A DNA stretch of 23,105 nucleotides from JBCCMQ01 sp039179985 (lineage in GTDB: Bacteria; Pseudomonadota; Alphaproteobacteria; Rhodobacterales; Rhodobacteraceae): positions 1 through 23,105 of the forward strand of contig JBCDED010000065.1 in NCBI GenBank assembly GCA_039179985.1. Reading direction: 5' to 3'. Both the position numbers and the translations under genes were made by a program. The notes under the pieces were generated by a model. It ran no database searches. It worked only from the letters and a program-made list of their open reading frames with translations, and was not told the DNA's origin. Shown here piece by piece: positions 14,477 through 22,422 of this stretch. Numbering within the stretch: position 1 is the first letter of the stretch; every line of letters starts with the position of its first letter.

Positions 14477-15240
14477 GTGTCGAGATCGTGGATTGCCTGC
14501 GCCGCGGTCTGTGCGGCCGCCCGCATCCAGGAATGCTCTGAGGCGATAAAAAACGCGCTCAGCCCAAGGGGGCGCAGATCTTTCGCGGCATCGGCAGACG
14601 CCACGAAGGTCATATATCCCTTGCCCGCAGCCTTCGCCGCCGCGCCGACCTGCGCAAAGGCGGCTTTGAGATCCTCGCTGTTCTGATCGGTCTTGCCGTA
14701 GGCCACGGACAAATCTGCCGGGCCCAGAAAAAGCCCGTCGATCCCTTCAATCGCGGCAATCTCGCCCGCTGCTTCGACACCTTCCGGCTCTTCGATCTGG
14801 GCGATAATCACCGTTTCGCGCTGCGACTGCGCCAAAAGATCCGGCATCCCGCGCGTTGCAAACCCGGCCCAGCGGGAAGAACCTGCGTATCCGCGACCGT
14901 AGTGACCAAAGCGCCCCGAACGGGCCACGTCGCGCGCTTTCTCCACGCTGTCCACATGGGGCACCACCAGACCCACGGCGCCCGAATCGAGTGCCTGCAA
15001 CATCGCAGCGGGCGTTCCTGCCTCGACCCGTACAAGCGCCGGGAAATCGAGCGCCCGCGCAATGGCAAGGCAGGCATCCAGCCGCGAGCGGTCAAAGGGC
15101 GCATGCTCTGCGTCAAGGCAGATAAAATCGAGACCCGACTGTGCCAGTACCTCCACGACCTCATAGGCAGGTGTCTTAACGAAGGTGCCCGCCAGCAATT
15201 CACCCGACAGCATCCTGTCCCGAAAATCCGCAAAACCCAT
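14473..15240 (-). CDS. HpcH/HpaI-family pyruvate aldolase
   Basis: A 255-residue class II (metal-dependent) aldolase of the HpcH/HpaI family, in which pyruvate is released from, or added to, an aldehyde. Expected residues are visible: H46 in CLDAEHAPFD (general base region), R71 in LVRVEAGTP (pyruvate carboxylate), and metal ligands E150 in AQIEEPEG and D176 in GPADLSVAYG. GRGYAGSSRWAGF fits the substrate loop. GGGGAG is six bases before ATG 15240, so the start is firm. The exact substrate (4-hydroxy-2-oxoheptanedioate, 2-keto-3-deoxy-L-rhamnonate or another) cannot be told from sequence. No aromatic or sugar catabolic genes are adjacent. Confidence 0.93.
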   Translation of the reverse strand: MGFADFRDRMLSGELLAGTFVKTPAYEVVEVLAQSGLDFICLDAEHAPFDRSRLDACLAIARALDFPALVRVEAGTPAAMLQALDSGAVGLVVPHVDSVEKARDVARSGRFGHYGRGYAGSSRWAGFATRGMPDLLAQSQRETVIIAQIEEPEGVEAAGEIAAIEGIDGLFLGPADLSVAYGKTDQNSEDLKAAFAQVGAAAKAAGKGYMTFVASADAAKDLRPLGLSAFFIASEHSWMRAAAQTAAQAIHDLDT

Positions 15241-15292
15241 GGCGATCTCCCCTCAAACCTGGTCGCCTGCACCCTGTGCCAGCGCCGGGCGT

Positions 15293-15320
15293 TTGGCAAC
15301 GGCCCCGGCGCGCCTATAGT
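15293..15320 (+). promoter_or_regulatory. Candidate promoter for the exonuclease-ligase operon, giving a leaderless mRNA
   Basis: TTGGCA (15293-15298) and TATAGT (15315-15320) are separated by 16 bases, a good sigma-70-like pair. The -10 ends seven bases before the exonuclease ATG at 15328, so transcription would begin at or one base before the start codon. No Shine-Dalgarno is present, which agrees with a leaderless transcript. Confidence 0.55.
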
Positions 15321-15327
15321 CGACGCC

Positions 15328-16362
15328 ATGGGAAAGACGGATCTTCTGACCTTTACGGACCGGGGCATCTATTGCGCCGCCGGTGATTTCTTTATCGATC
15401 CCTGGCGTCCCGTCGCGCGGGCGCTGGTCACCCACGGCCATGCCGATCACGCCAGGGCCGGTCACGGGGCCTATCTGGCCACACATTCCGCTCTGCCCGT
15501 GATCCGGCACCGGCTGGGCGACATCGTCGCCGAGGGGATCGCCTATGGTCAGACGCGCGATATTGCCGGCGTGACGGTCTCGTTCCACCCCGCAGGCCAC
15601 GTTCCCGGGTCGGCGCAAATCCGCGTGGAAAAGGACGGCGAGGTCTGGGTCGTTTCGGGCGACTACAAGACCGAAGCGGACGGGCTGTCGGAACCTTTTG
15701 AAACCGAGCGGTGCCACGCCTTTATAAGCGAATGCACCTTTGGGCTGCCGGTTTTTACCTGGGAGCCGCAAGCGCAGGTCATGGCGGACATCAATGCCTG
15801 GTGGGCCGGGAATGCCGCCGAGGGCCGGTTCAGCGTGCTCGGGGCATACTCTCTTGGCAAAGCGCAACGCATTCTCGCAAACGTGGATCCGTCCATCGGA
15901 CCGATTCTCACTCACGGCGCTATCGAAGGCACCAACCGCGTCCTGCGCGACCAGGGCTTCGCCCTTCCCGAGACCAAACAGGTCACACCGGAAATGGACG
16001 TCAAAGCGAACCCCGGCGCCTTGGTTCTGGCAGCGCCCTCGGCCCTCGGCACACCATGGATGGGCCGGTTTGGCCGGGCTTCGACGGCTTTCGCGAGCGG
16101 CTGGATGCGCCTGCGCGGCATCCGGCGCCGCCGCAGCGCCGACCGGGGTTTCGTGCTGTCAGATCACGCCGACTGGCAGGGCCTGAACGCAGCAATCGAC
16201 GCCAGTGGCGCAGAGCGCATCTTTGTGACCCACGGCTACACCAGCAGCTTCCGCCGGTGGCTCGAAGAACGCGGATATGATGCGCAGATCGTTGAGACCG
16301 AATTCGAAGGCGAAAGCGTCGATGCCTCGGACGGGGCGGTGACCGAGGACGCAGGCGCATGA
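15328..16362 (+). CDS. Ligase-associated DNA exonuclease (metallo-beta-lactamase fold)
   Basis: A 344-residue nuclease of the metallo-beta-lactamase/beta-CASP type, in the subgroup encoded beside ATP-dependent DNA ligases. The metal site THGHADHARAG has H36, H38, D40 and H41, and further ligand motifs follow: HPAGHVPGS, VSGDYKTE, LSDHADW and FVTHGYTS. The family also resembles mRNA 3'-end processing factors, but this position before a ligase points to DNA repair. ATG 15328 is chosen because homology begins there; the open frame reaches back to 14902, but that part is antisense to the aldolase. Its last bases overlap the ligase start as ATGA, so the two are translationally coupled. Confidence 0.93.
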   Translation: MGKTDLLTFTDRGIYCAAGDFFIDPWRPVARALVTHGHADHARAGHGAYLATHSALPVIRHRLGDIVAEGIAYGQTRDIAGVTVSFHPAGHVPGSAQIRVEKDGEVWVVSGDYKTEADGLSEPFETERCHAFISECTFGLPVFTWEPQAQVMADINAWWAGNAAEGRFSVLGAYSLGKAQRILANVDPSIGPILTHGAIEGTNRVLRDQGFALPETKQVTPEMDVKANPGALVLAAPSALGTPWMGRFGRASTAFASGWMRLRGIRRRRSADRGFVLSDHADWQGLNAAIDASGAERIFVTHGYTSSFRRWLEERGYDAQIVETEFEGESVDASDGAVTEDAGA

Positions 16363-17951
16363 AAGAGTTTGCCGATCTCTACCGCGCGCTCGACCAGACC
16401 ACCAAAACAACGGACAAGGTGGCCGCGATGGCGGCGTACTTTGAGCAAGCCTCCGACACGGACCGCCTATGGACGATCGCCATCCTCTCGGGGCGCCGAC
16501 CGAAACGCGCGGTTACCTCCACGCTCCTGCGTCTCTGGGCGGCAGAGGTGGCAGCCGTTCCAGACTGGCTTTTTGATGACAGCTACAGCGTTGTCGGTGA
16601 CCTGGCCGAAACGATCGCGCTGGTCCTGCCGTCGCCCAGCCGAAGCAATTCCGCCGGTTTGACCGAGTGGATCGACACGGTGCGCGGCCTTGGAAGGCTG
16701 CAAGAAGACGCTCGGAAATCCGCGGTGCGCAACGCCTGGGACAGGCTCGACGGTGCAGAGCGGCTGGTCTTTAACAAGCTGATCACCGGCGGGTTCCGCG
16801 TTGGCGTCAGCCAGAAACTCATGACGCGTGCACTGTCCCGGGCCACCGGGATCGACGAGCCGGAACTGGCCCACCGCCTCATGGGCGACTGGACGCCCGA
16901 TACGGTGACCTACACCGCCCTTGTGACCGAACCGAACCCCGAAGCCGACCTGTCAAAGCCCTATCCGTTTTATCTGGCCTACCAGCTGGACGGCGCACCC
17001 GAGGACCTTGGCGCTGCCGCGGACTGGGCCGCTGAATGGAAATGGGACGGGATCCGGGGCCAACTGATCCTGCGCGGCGGCACCCAGTACCTCTGGTCCC
17101 GGGGCGAGGACCTGATGACCCACCGCTTCCCCGAACTCTCCCGCGCGCTGGATTTTCTGCCCGACGGCACGGTGATTGACGGCGAGGTTCTGGCCTGGCG
17201 CGATGACCGGCCCCTGCCCTTTGCGGCGCTTCAAAAGCGGATCGGGCGCAAGACGGTTCCCAGGAAACTGCTGGCCGAAGCACCCGTGGTCCTGAAGGCC
17301 TATGATCTGCTGGAGTGGCAGGGCAAGGACATGCGGAGCCTGCCATTTGCAAAGCGGCGCGCGCACCTCGACCAGGCCCTTCAGGGCCTGCCGGCCGAGG
17401 CCAGCGTGATCGCTTCGCCCCTTGTTATCTTCGATGACTGGCCGACGCTTGCCGCGCTTCGCGAAACCTCCCGCGACCGGGGCGCCGAGGGGCTGATGCT
17501 AAAGAACCTGGAGTCCCCCTATCTCGCCGGGCGCAAAAAAGGGGACTGGTGGAAATGGAAGGTCGATCCCCTGTCGATCGACGCGGTGATGATCTATGCG
17601 CAGGCCGGGCACGGCCGCCGCGCGAATCTTTTCACGGATTTCACCTTCGCGGTCTGGAAGGGAAACGAGCTTGTGCCTTTCACAAAGGCCTACTCCGGCC
17701 TTACCGATGCAGAGTTCGGGGAAATCACCCGCTGGGTCCGCAAGAACACACTCCAACGGTTTGGACCGGTGCGTCAGGTGACGCCCGAGCATGTGTTCGA
17801 AATCCATTTTGAGGGGATTCAGGCAAGCCCGCGTCACAAATCCGGCGTCGCCCTGCGCTTTCCGCGCATGGCGCGCTGGCGGCGGGACAAACCTGTGGCA
17901 GAGGCCAACAGTCTCGCCGACCTGGAAGATATACTTGACGCCTACGGCTGA
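16359..17951 (+). CDS. ATP-dependent DNA ligase (ligase-exonuclease cluster type)
   Basis: A 530-residue ATP-dependent ligase, additional to the NAD-dependent LigA that bacteria use for replication. An N-terminal helical DNA-binding domain (about 1-195, with FNKLITGGFRVGVSQK) precedes the nucleotidyltransferase domain: motif I KWDGIRGQL with the adenylated lysine K228, SRGEDLM, DGEVLAW (motif III), EGLMLKN (motif IV) and WWKWKVDP (motif V). An OB domain follows to the end, with FPRMARWRRDKP near the C-terminus. It seals nicks in repair. It overlaps the exonuclease gene by four bases. The Lhr-type helicase and MPE phosphoesterase that often complete this cluster are not downstream; a protease gene converges instead. 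Confidence 0.95.
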   Translation: MKEFADLYRALDQTTKTTDKVAAMAAYFEQASDTDRLWTIAILSGRRPKRAVTSTLLRLWAAEVAAVPDWLFDDSYSVVGDLAETIALVLPSPSRSNSAGLTEWIDTVRGLGRLQEDARKSAVRNAWDRLDGAERLVFNKLITGGFRVGVSQKLMTRALSRATGIDEPELAHRLMGDWTPDTVTYTALVTEPNPEADLSKPYPFYLAYQLDGAPEDLGAAADWAAEWKWDGIRGQLILRGGTQYLWSRGEDLMTHRFPELSRALDFLPDGTVIDGEVLAWRDDRPLPFAALQKRIGRKTVPRKLLAEAPVVLKAYDLLEWQGKDMRSLPFAKRRAHLDQALQGLPAEASVIASPLVIFDDWPTLAALRETSRDRGAEGLMLKNLESPYLAGRKKGDWWKWKVDPLSIDAVMIYAQAGHGRRANLFTDFTFAVWKGNELVPFTKAYSGLTDAEFGEITRWVRKNTLQRFGPVRQVTPEHVFEIHFEGIQASPRHKSGVALRFPRMARWRRDKPVAEANSLADLEDILDAYG

Positions 17952-17956
17952 AACAC

Positions 17957-17970
17957 GGGCTGGCCAGCCC
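17957..17970. terminator. Palindrome between convergent ligase and protease stops
   Basis: GGGCTGGCCAGCCC is a perfect 14-base palindrome (stem GGGCT/AGCCC, loop GGCC). It fills the gap between the ligase stop and the protease stop. There is no T-run on either side, so a terminator role is only a guess. Confidence 0.25.
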
Positions 17971-19115
17971 TAGAGGATCACAAAGTCGTCCGAAGACAGC
18001 GCATAGTCTTCCCCAAGCCGCGCAAGCACAAGGGCTTTTGCGGAACCGCTGCCATCCTCGTCGTAGTAAAGCTTGCGCTTGGCATCGTCATAAAAGAGCC
18101 GCGTTGTGGCCGAGGTTGCCGCGACGCCGGTTTCAAACTTCGAGGCGTCAACTGTCGCTCCCAAGCTGGCGAAAACCGTGGCGTCGAGACCGATCAGGTC
18201 GCCGTCTTCGAAGTCCCTTATGCGGTCAGCGCGGTCTCCGTGCAGACCATCGAAAACAAATGTGTCTGCGCCTTCGTTCCCTTCCAAAACGTCCGACCCT
18301 TTGCCACCACGCAAAACGTCGTCTCCTGTGCCGCCGAGAAGTTTGTCATCCCCCTTGCCGCCAAAGACGATGTCCTCGCCAGCGCCGCCTTTCAGGACGT
18401 CCTTGCCCCGATTGCCTTTCAAAGTGTCATTGCCCTTGGTGCCGCGGAGAAGGTCGCCCCCACCGCCACCACGGATCGTGTCGTCGCCTTCGCCGCCAAT
18501 GAGACGGTCCGCGCCAGCGCGACCGTCCAGCTGCAGGTCCCTCAGGGCTTCTTTCCTGTTGTAGGCGTTGTCAGAGACGCTTCCCGACCAAACCAGTTGC
18601 GGCGTGCCATAAAGCACCTGCATGCCGGCGATGTCGCCATCCCCCAATTCGTCACCGAAGAGAACCGGATGCATGATCTGGTCGACGTCATCCACGTGCT
18701 CCAGTCCCAGCACGTGCCCGATTTCATGAAGAGCAGTCGCGTAGAGGTCTTCACCGCCTTTGCCATCAGGGGACCAGCGCCTATCGCTGTCGAACGTGAT
18801 CTTGGAACTTTCGGGATCTCCTATGGGGGCGATGTCAAAATACGTGATCTGGGCCTCGGCCAGGGTGGCGCCGCTGAGTTCCTTCACATTGATCTTGAGG
18901 TCCGCTTTCGAGCGGTCGTTGGTGCTACGGAACGAAACGCCCGCTACATCCTCCCACCGTCGGAAGGCAGCGACGATGGCATCTTCGAGTTCTGCCTCTG
19001 ACGTTTTTGTACCGTTAAAGCTGATCCCGTTCAGCTTAATACTGTACCGGATCGTGCCACTGTCCGTCCCGAGGGTCAGGTCACCCCATTTCCAGCCGAT
19101 CAGTTCGTAGGTCAT
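17970..19115 (-). CDS. M10 metallopeptidase (matrixin/serralysin-like) with RTX calcium-binding repeats
   Basis: A 381-residue secreted zinc protease. The zinc motif HEIGHVLGLEH is at residues 130-140 (H130, E131, H134, H140) and the Met-turn DQIMHP has M148. About nine glycine/aspartate-rich RTX nonapeptides run from about 202 to 288 (GGEGDDTI, GGTGDDVL, GGKGSDVL and so on), followed by the typical IRDFEDGDLIGLD block and the hydrophobic end DDFVIL, as in type I secretion substrates. There is no Sec signal and no propeptide; the catalytic domain starts almost at residue 1. GAGG is six bases before the ATG. No ABC transporter, membrane fusion protein or inhibitor gene is in the window, so export must use a transporter elsewhere. 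It is divergent from a peptidase gene. Confidence 0.93.
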   Translation of the reverse strand: MTYELIGWKWGDLTLGTDSGTIRYSIKLNGISFNGTKTSEAELEDAIVAAFRRWEDVAGVSFRSTNDRSKADLKINVKELSGATLAEAQITYFDIAPIGDPESSKITFDSDRRWSPDGKGGEDLYATALHEIGHVLGLEHVDDVDQIMHPVLFGDELGDGDIAGMQVLYGTPQLVWSGSVSDNAYNRKEALRDLQLDGRAGADRLIGGEGDDTIRGGGGGDLLRGTKGNDTLKGNRGKDVLKGGAGEDIVFGGKGDDKLLGGTGDDVLRGGKGSDVLEGNEGADTFVFDGLHGDRADRIRDFEDGDLIGLDATVFASLGATVDASKFETGVAATSATTRLFYDDAKRKLYYDEDGSGSAKALVLARLGEDYALSSDDFVIL

Positions 19116-19230
19116 TGAAAGCCTCGATGCCGCTCAACGGCGGTTCAATCTCACAGAACACCAAAGCAAGTGTGAAGAAAATACGCAAAGCGCCAGAGGG
19201 GCGAAATACCGCAAAGGCCCTGCGCACTTC

Positions 19231-19259
19231 TTGCGGTCCCTTGGGTCTAGGGCCTATCT
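19231..19259 (+). promoter_or_regulatory. Candidate promoter for the M3 peptidase gene
   Basis: TTGCGG (19231-19236) and CTATCT (19254-19259) are separated by 17 bases, 28 bases before the ATG and 16 bases before a clear AAGGA ribosome binding site. Each box departs from consensus, so this is tentative. Confidence 0.3.
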
Positions 19260-19287
19260 GTTTGGGAACCAGTTCAAGGATTTTCCG

Positions 19288-21105
19288 ATGCTCAACCTGC
19301 CTTCGCCCGTCTTCGATGCCGATGCCTCTGCCACCAGCGCCTTTGGCGATCTGCCGGAATGGGATCTTACGGATCTCTATGCGTCAGAAGATGCGCCGGA
19401 GTTGAAACGCGATCTCGACTGGCTGGAAACCGCCTGCACGGAATTTGCCGCAGACTACGAGGGCAAACTAGCCGACCTTGATGCTGCCGGTTTTCTCGAA
19501 GCGGTCCAGCGCGACGAACGGATCAGCGCCATCGCCGGGCGGATCATGTCCTTCGCGGGCCTGCGCTATTATCAGAACACCACCGACGCAGAACGGGCGA
19601 AGTTCCTGTCTGATTGCCAGGACCGCATCACAGCCTTCACGACCCAACTCGTGTTCTGGTCGCTGGAAATCAACCGGCTGGAAGACGCGCACCTTGAAAC
19701 GTTGTTTTCCCGGAATACCAGTCTGGCGCGCTACAAGCCCATCTTCGACCGTCTCCGGGCGATGAAGCCCTATCAATTGTCCGACGAGCTGGAGAAATTT
19801 CTTCATGATCAATCGGTTGTGGGCGCATCGGCCTGGAACAAGCTCTTTGACGAAACCATTGCCGGCCTTGAATTCACCATCAACGGCGAGCCGCGCGGGA
19901 TCGAGGCCACGCTGAACGATCTGACCGATCAGGACCGGGCCAAGCGCCGGGCGGCCGCCGAGGAACTGGCGCGCGTCTTTGGGGAAAACATCAAGGTCTT
20001 CGCCCGCGTTCACAACACACTGGCCAAGGAAAAAGAGATCGAGGATCGCTGGCGCGGCATGCCCACGCCGCAGACGGGCAGGCACCTTTCCAACCAAGTC
20101 GAGCCGGAGGTCGTTGAGGCCCTGCGCAACGCCGTGGTGAACGCCTACCCGCAACTGAGCCACCGATACTATGCGCTGAAGGCGAAGTGGCTGGGCCTCG
20201 ACGCTCTGCAGGTCTGGGATCGCAACGCCCCATTGCCCATGGAAGACACGCGGACCGTCAGTTGGGATGCCGCAAAAACCACAGTGCTGGACGCCTACGC
20301 AGGCTTCTCGCCGCGCATGGCCGACATTGCCAAGCCCTTTTTCACCGACGGCTGGATCGATGCGGGCGTGAAACCCGGCAAGGCGCCCGGCGCATTTGCT
20401 CACCCCACCGTGACCGAGGTGCACCCCTACGTGATGCTGAACTACCTTGGCAAACCACGGGATGTGATGACACTGGCCCATGAGCTTGGGCATGGCGTCC
20501 ACCAGGTTCTGGCTGCCGGTCAGGGCGAACTCCTATCCTCAACCCCCCTTACGCTGGCCGAGACCGCCAGCGTTTTTGGCGAGATGCTGACCTTCCGCAA
20601 ACTTCTGGCGGAATCCGAAAGCGCCGAGCAGAGAAAGGTGCTCCTCGCGGGAAAAGTCGAGGATATGATCAACACCGTGGTGCGCCAGATCGCGTTCTAC
20701 GATTTTGAGTGCAAGCTCCATGACGCCCGGCGGAACGGCGAACTAACGCCCGAAGACATCGGCGCGCTCTGGATGAGCGTCCAGGGCGAAAGCCTTGGAC
20801 CAGTCTTTGAGTTCATGGAGGGATATGACAGCTTCTGGGCCTACATTCCGCATTTCGTTCACTCGCCTTTCTACGTCTACGCCTACGCCTTCGGCGACGG
20901 GTTGGTGAATGCGCTTTATGCGGTCTACGAGGAAGGCGACCCCGAATTCCAGGATAAGTACTTCAAGATGCTGGAAGCTGGCGGGTCAAAGCACCACACC
21001 GAGTTGCTGGCGCCCTTTGGCCTCGATGCCACGGACCCGGCCTTCTGGGATAAGGGCCTGAGCATGATTTCGGGCTTCATCGACGAATTGGAGGCGATGG
21101 AATAG
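19288..21105 (+). CDS. pepF: M3-family oligoendopeptidase (PepF type)
   Basis: A 605-residue cytoplasmic zinc peptidase that cleaves short peptides. The active site HELGHGVHQ begins at residue 398 (H398, E399, H402), and the third zinc ligand is E425 in LAETASVFGE. The N-terminal helical part (about 30-230: WDLTDLY, FAGLRYYQNTTD, FWSLEINRL) and the C-terminal substrate residues in YIPHFVHSPFYVYAYAFGD match the PepF/oligoendopeptidase F clan. ATG 19288 is chosen because AAGGA is seven bases upstream and the family sequence begins soon after; the frame reaches to 19231 without homology. It is divergent from the RTX protease across 172 bases and may recycle peptides from it, which is only an inference from position. 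Confidence 0.94.
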   Translation: MLNLPSPVFDADASATSAFGDLPEWDLTDLYASEDAPELKRDLDWLETACTEFAADYEGKLADLDAAGFLEAVQRDERISAIAGRIMSFAGLRYYQNTTDAERAKFLSDCQDRITAFTTQLVFWSLEINRLEDAHLETLFSRNTSLARYKPIFDRLRAMKPYQLSDELEKFLHDQSVVGASAWNKLFDETIAGLEFTINGEPRGIEATLNDLTDQDRAKRRAAAEELARVFGENIKVFARVHNTLAKEKEIEDRWRGMPTPQTGRHLSNQVEPEVVEALRNAVVNAYPQLSHRYYALKAKWLGLDALQVWDRNAPLPMEDTRTVSWDAAKTTVLDAYAGFSPRMADIAKPFFTDGWIDAGVKPGKAPGAFAHPTVTEVHPYVMLNYLGKPRDVMTLAHELGHGVHQVLAAGQGELLSSTPLTLAETASVFGEMLTFRKLLAESESAEQRKVLLAGKVEDMINTVVRQIAFYDFECKLHDARRNGELTPEDIGALWMSVQGESLGPVFEFMEGYDSFWAYIPHFVHSPFYVYAYAFGDGLVNALYAVYEEGDPEFQDKYFKMLEAGGSKHHTELLAPFGLDATDPAFWDKGLSMISGFIDELEAME

Positions 21106-21119
21106 CGGGCTTAGCCCGC
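21105..21119. terminator. Hairpin joining two convergent stop codons
   Basis: GCGGGC (21105-21110) and GCCCGC (21114-21119) flank TTA. The stem begins on the last base of the peptidase stop, and its loop is the methyltransferase stop codon, so it could serve as a shared terminator. No T-run follows on either strand. Confidence 0.35.
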
Positions 21120-21752
21120 CTTCCGAAAAACAATCACCAGCCCCATGTCATCGCCATGACCCATTGGCGCGTTTGCGCCGGGGGTGTAAATCCGTTCTTC
21201 ACGGGCAGAAAAGCCGGTGATCTTGCCGGCGTTTTTAAGTCTTTCAAAGGCATCCGCAAAGCCCGCCACCCGGTAGAACGCCAGGTTCCCGCTGATCGCA
21301 CAGACGGCCCCGGGCCGCAGAATACGCAGGAGCTCGTCAAGCGCTTCCGGGCCCACATGGCCGTGGGTGAAGGTGCCGGCACTCAGAAGGCCCGCGTAGG
21401 TCGAACCCGGCAGATCCAACCTGCCGGTCAGGTCGGCTTCCATCAGGTTGCGGTACCTGCCTTTCGCACCCGCCTGCGCCAGCATCTCGGCGGAAATGTC
21501 GAGCCCGTCCACCACCGCCTCGTCTGGCAAAAAGTCGGCAATCAATCCTGTTCCGCAGCCCGCGTCGACAGCGGGCCAGGTTCCGCCAGCCTCAAGGTAA
21601 GCCCCCGCGATGAGCGCCGGGAACCTGTAACCGCTTTCTGAGGCGAACCCGGTGTCATAGGTCTCGGCCCAGGTACGGTAGAGCCGCTTGTTGTCCTCCG
21701 GCGACGTCAGCCCGTAAGCTGCATCAAGGCTGGGGTCATCCGAACCGCTCAC
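21111..21752 (-). CDS. Class I SAM-dependent methyltransferase (METTL27/WBSCR27-like)
   Basis: 213 residues, beginning with GTG 21752. The SAM-binding motif I is VDAGCGTG at residues 62-69, the acidic residue after strand 2 is D85 in VDGLDISAEML, and EADLTGRLDL follows. The N-terminal NKRLYRTWAETYDTGF stretch is typical of small-molecule or protein methyltransferases of the METTL27/WBSCR27 type. The methyl acceptor is unknown. The gene starts six bases after the DUF4389 stop, with GGCGG in between, so translation is probably coupled. It is the last gene of a run with the CDGSH and DUF4389 proteins. Confidence 0.88.
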   Translation of the reverse strand: MSGSDDPSLDAAYGLTSPEDNKRLYRTWAETYDTGFASESGYRFPALIAGAYLEAGGTWPAVDAGCGTGLIADFLPDEAVVDGLDISAEMLAQAGAKGRYRNLMEADLTGRLDLPGSTYAGLLSAGTFTHGHVGPEALDELLRILRPGAVCAISGNLAFYRVAGFADAFERLKNAGKITGFSAREERIYTPGANAPMGHGDDMGLVIVFRKAG

Positions 21753-21758
21753 CCGCCG

Positions 21759-22064
21759 TCAGTCCAGTTCCGTCCACGGCCAGGGCTTCACTTCGCTGGC
21801 CGCCGTCTGAAAGCGGGCGGCCTTGGCGATCCAAATGCCCAGATCCGTGCCAAAATCGGCCAGTCTTTCGTTCGGCTGCCGGTTGCTCAGCAGCATGATC
21901 ACGAACTGGATAACTGTCGTGACGGTCAGCACGGTTTGCGCGATGGAAATCATGAACGCGATAATCACCATGTAGACAAGCCTCAGCAAGAGGCTGTCTT
22001 TTTCATCCGGTTCGATCTGTTCGCCGTTGATCCGACCGTCGACCTTGGCCTCGTCGCTTGACAT
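21759..22064 (-). CDS. DUF4389 membrane protein
   Basis: A 101-residue small inner-membrane protein. ATG 22064 is supported by a strong AAGGAGG five bases upstream; the open frame continues to 22112 without support. A charged N-terminus (1-25) is followed by a hydrophobic stretch at about 28-59 (LVYMVIIAFMISIAQ..., then VIQFVIMLLSNRQPNERL), and the conserved DLGIWIAKAARFQTAASEVKPWPW tail marks the DUF4389 family. The function of this family is unknown. It is on the same strand as, and 58 bases after, the CDGSH gene. Confidence 0.87.
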   Translation of the reverse strand: MSSDEAKVDGRINGEQIEPDEKDSLLLRLVYMVIIAFMISIAQTVLTVTTVIQFVIMLLSNRQPNERLADFGTDLGIWIAKAARFQTAASEVKPWPWTELD

Positions 22065-22122
22065 GGCACCCTCCTTTGCAGACCGAGACCATGATACCAC
22101 CGATGGGACCATTTGCGAGGGG

Positions 22123-22374
22123 TCAGAGCTGGTTGTGGGTGCCGTCGCAGAGTTGCGGTGTGGCTGAGTGCTTGCATCCGCAAAAAAAGACGCGCTTTGA
22201 GGCGTCTGCGGTGTACTTCACCGGCTCGAAATCTGTGTCCTTATGGGAGCCGTCGCAAAAGGGCTGGGTCGAAGACTGACCGCAGGAGCACCAGAAATAG
22301 GTCTTTCCCTCTGTCACCTCGACCGGGATCGGGCCCTTTTGGGCGATGACCGGCACTTTCGCTGCGTCTTCCAT
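22123..22374 (-). CDS. Double CDGSH iron-sulfur domain protein
   Basis: An 83-residue protein with two CDGSH [2Fe-2S] motifs in tandem. The first uses C29, C31, C40 and H44 (WCSCGQSSTQPFCDGSH) and the second C65, C67, C76 and H80 (FCGCKHSATPQLCDGTH). Each has the 3-Cys/1-His ligand set, and the proline before CDG is present in the first (QPFCDGSH). The two-motif arrangement resembles the mitochondrial matrix protein CISD3 (Miner2). There is no membrane anchor or signal, so it is cytoplasmic. The role is presumably redox or iron-sulfur related, but no partner is known. AGGAG lies nine bases before the ATG (AGGAGATAGCCAAA). Confidence 0.93.
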   Translation of the reverse strand: MEDAAKVPVIAQKGPIPVEVTEGKTYFWCSCGQSSTQPFCDGSHKDTDFEPVKYTADASKRVFFCGCKHSATPQLCDGTHNQL

Positions 22375-22422
22375 TTTGGCTATCTCCTGACTTGCTTTCG
22401 CGGAGAGCTAGGGCGGCGCCGA

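Noticed and set aside
14902..15327. Upstream extension of the exonuclease by 142 residues
   Set aside because: It is antisense to the aldolase gene; family homology begins at 15328.
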